Shown in pieces: positions 39,391 to 40,187 of a stretch of DNA of 40,187 nt. Made by a program: the position numbers and the translations under genes. The DNA is from SW-4-43-9 sp047617985 (GTDB lineage: Archaea > Nanohalarchaeota > Nanosalinia > Nanosalinales > Nanosalinaceae): assembly GCA_047617985.1 (NCBI GenBank), contig JBLGBS010000005.1, positions 1 through 40,187 of the forward strand, written 5' to 3'. Position 1 is the first letter of the stretch. Each line of letters opens with the position of its first letter. The notes beneath the pieces are model-generated. The model searched no databases and was not told where the DNA came from. It saw nothing but the letters and a program-made list of their open reading frames with translations.

Positions 39391-39442
39391 TATAGTAGAT
39401 ATTTGTGGAGAGCTGCTTAAAATGTTCATTCCTTTCTCTAGA

Positions 39443-40135
39443 CTAGTTCTCATATTTTCCTACTAGCCAGATACTTATCTGGTAGAGCCCCATAACCGGT
39501 ATAGTAACCAGTATCTGAGTGACAACATCCGGAGGTGTGGAAACCGCTGCAAGAAGTAGAACAGCAACAAATGCGTAAGGCCTGTATTCCACCATCATAT
39601 CCTGGTCAAGAACACCAGCAGTCGCCAGTACAACCGATACAACCGGCAGCTGGAACATCAAACCGGAGAAAGCCGAAAGCTTGACCGCAAAACCAATAGT
39701 ATTCTGAAGCCCCCAAACCGCTGTAACCTCGGAAGCCCGAGTCATAGCTGTAAAGAAGCTGAGAGCTGATTTAACCACATACTGGTATGAAAACACTGCT
39801 CCACCTATGAAAAGCAGTAAAGAGAACGGCAAATAGTTTCTGATAACCCTGTACTCCCTGTTTTTCAGTCCAGGCTGAGCAAACTTCAGCATCTGAAAAG
39901 CTATAAACGGTAGAGCCAGGAAAAAACCGAACAAAACAGCGATAGTAATCCTTGTGTAGAAAACCTCGTAAGCCGTTAGTGCGTGAAGACTGATCGCTAG
40001 ATCGTTCTGTATCCAGTTAAGAATATTCGAGGAATAAAGAAAACCAGCCACTCCTGCCAGAGCCAGAACTAATACAGCGCTCTTGAGACGTGACTTCAGC
40101 TCAAGCAGGTGCTGTTCAATCGGCTGCTCAGTCAT
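39443..40135 (-). CDS. tatC: Tat translocase subunit TatC
   Basis: A 230-residue, six-span core receptor of the twin-arginine translocon. QHLLELKSRLKSAVLVLALA (8-27) is the cytosolic N-terminal signature and first helix; LTAYEVFYTRITIAVLFGFF (about 53-72) holds the conserved charged residue region, and STPPDVVTQILVTIPVM (about 198-214) the later signature before the final helix. It binds RR signal peptides and docks folded cargo. The upstream partial ORF ends 1 nt before its ATG (TAATATG). Downstream genes are its likely substrates. Confidence 0.94.
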   Translation of the reverse strand: MTEQPIEQHLLELKSRLKSAVLVLALAGVAGFLYSSNILNWIQNDLAISLHALTAYEVFYTRITIAVLFGFFLALPFIAFQMLKFAQPGLKNREYRVIRNYLPFSLLLFIGGAVFSYQYVVKSALSFFTAMTRASEVTAVWGLQNTIGFAVKLSAFSGLMFQLPVVSVVLATAGVLDQDMMVEYRPYAFVAVLLLAAVSTPPDVVTQILVTIPVMGLYQISIWLVGKYEN

Positions 40136-40136
40136 A

Positions 40137-40187
40137 TTACTCCTCTTTTTTCCCTGTTTCTACATCAGTCATTTCCTCAGCGGTCTC
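40137..40187 (-). CDS. C-terminal end of an upstream gene, partial
   Basis: Only the last 16 residues are visible, ETAEEMTDVETGKKEE, ending in TAA one base before the tatC start codon. The frame is open to the right window edge. The short acidic/basic tail and tight coupling to tatC suggest another Tat-related gene, such as a TatA component or second TatC, but the visible part is too small to decide. Confidence 0.5.
   Translation of the reverse strand, partial: ETAEEMTDVETGKKEE

Noticed and set aside
39391..39453. Longer start for Tat protein C, overlapping the tatC stop
   Set aside because: MSEETKIEI begins a better N-terminus with AT-rich sequence at the right upstream distance; the longer form has an untypical start.

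Overview
The window looks like chromosomal DNA of a small-genome halophilic archaeon, most likely a Nanohaloarchaeota (DPANN) relative. The basis is archaeal-only machinery (aIF5B, aIF2-alpha, L7Ae, L24e, L44e, S27e, S28e, Nop10, RpoK, RpoL, TFS, PCNA, GINS, archaeal primase, NreA, XPB/XPD), very acidic proteins, intron-bearing tRNAs, moderate GC and tight packing. The lineage is inferred, not proven. Many genes have an AT-rich TATA-like box about 24-30 nt before the start codon, so leaderless transcription seems common; I used this to choose several starts.

Layout. 1-4191: the 5' part of an XPD-like helicase, small membrane and unknown genes, a ribbon-helix-helix regulator, the repair protein NreA and a MauE/DoxX-like membrane protein. 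4202-9138 (minus): aIF5B, the L7Ae-S28e-L24e cluster, a coiled-coil gene pair and DNA polymerase IV. 9198-12782: the rpoK-eno-rps2 neighbourhood, split by an inserted Tat-signal protein plus a partner ORF. 12794-20766: PAC2 chaperone, Nop10, aIF2-alpha, S27e, L44e, UMP kinase, GINS, a fused primase, Nudix, MsrB, three unknown genes, PCNA and an OB-fold protein. This is a version of the known archaeal replication/translation supercluster. 20870-24669: coiled-coil protein, TFS, signal peptidase, DUF99, RpoL, a METTL5-like methyltransferase and a PP2C-like phosphatase. 24767-29827: XPB helicase, two unknown genes and a three-gene ABC-2 exporter. 29855-36504: pyrophosphatase, a glycine-rich putative surface protein, two intron-containing tRNAs, a divergent Nudix protein, GluRS and DUF192. 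36539-40187: RNase J, two more Tat-signal proteins, a decayed tatC fragment and an intact tatC.

The least ordinary content is a dispersed family of Tat-signal proteins with unusually long N-terminal helical extensions and phage-tail-fibre-like linkers (about 10.4-11.4 kb and 38.0-39.4 kb). Two members sit next to tatC, and between them lies a frameshifted remnant of a second tatC. I read these as candidate exported surface or attachment proteins. The second highlight is a single-chain primase in which a PriS-like catalytic domain is fused to a PriL C-terminal-like domain that has lost the expected Fe-S cysteines, followed by a zinc finger. I see no CRISPR array, rRNA, transposase or integrase.
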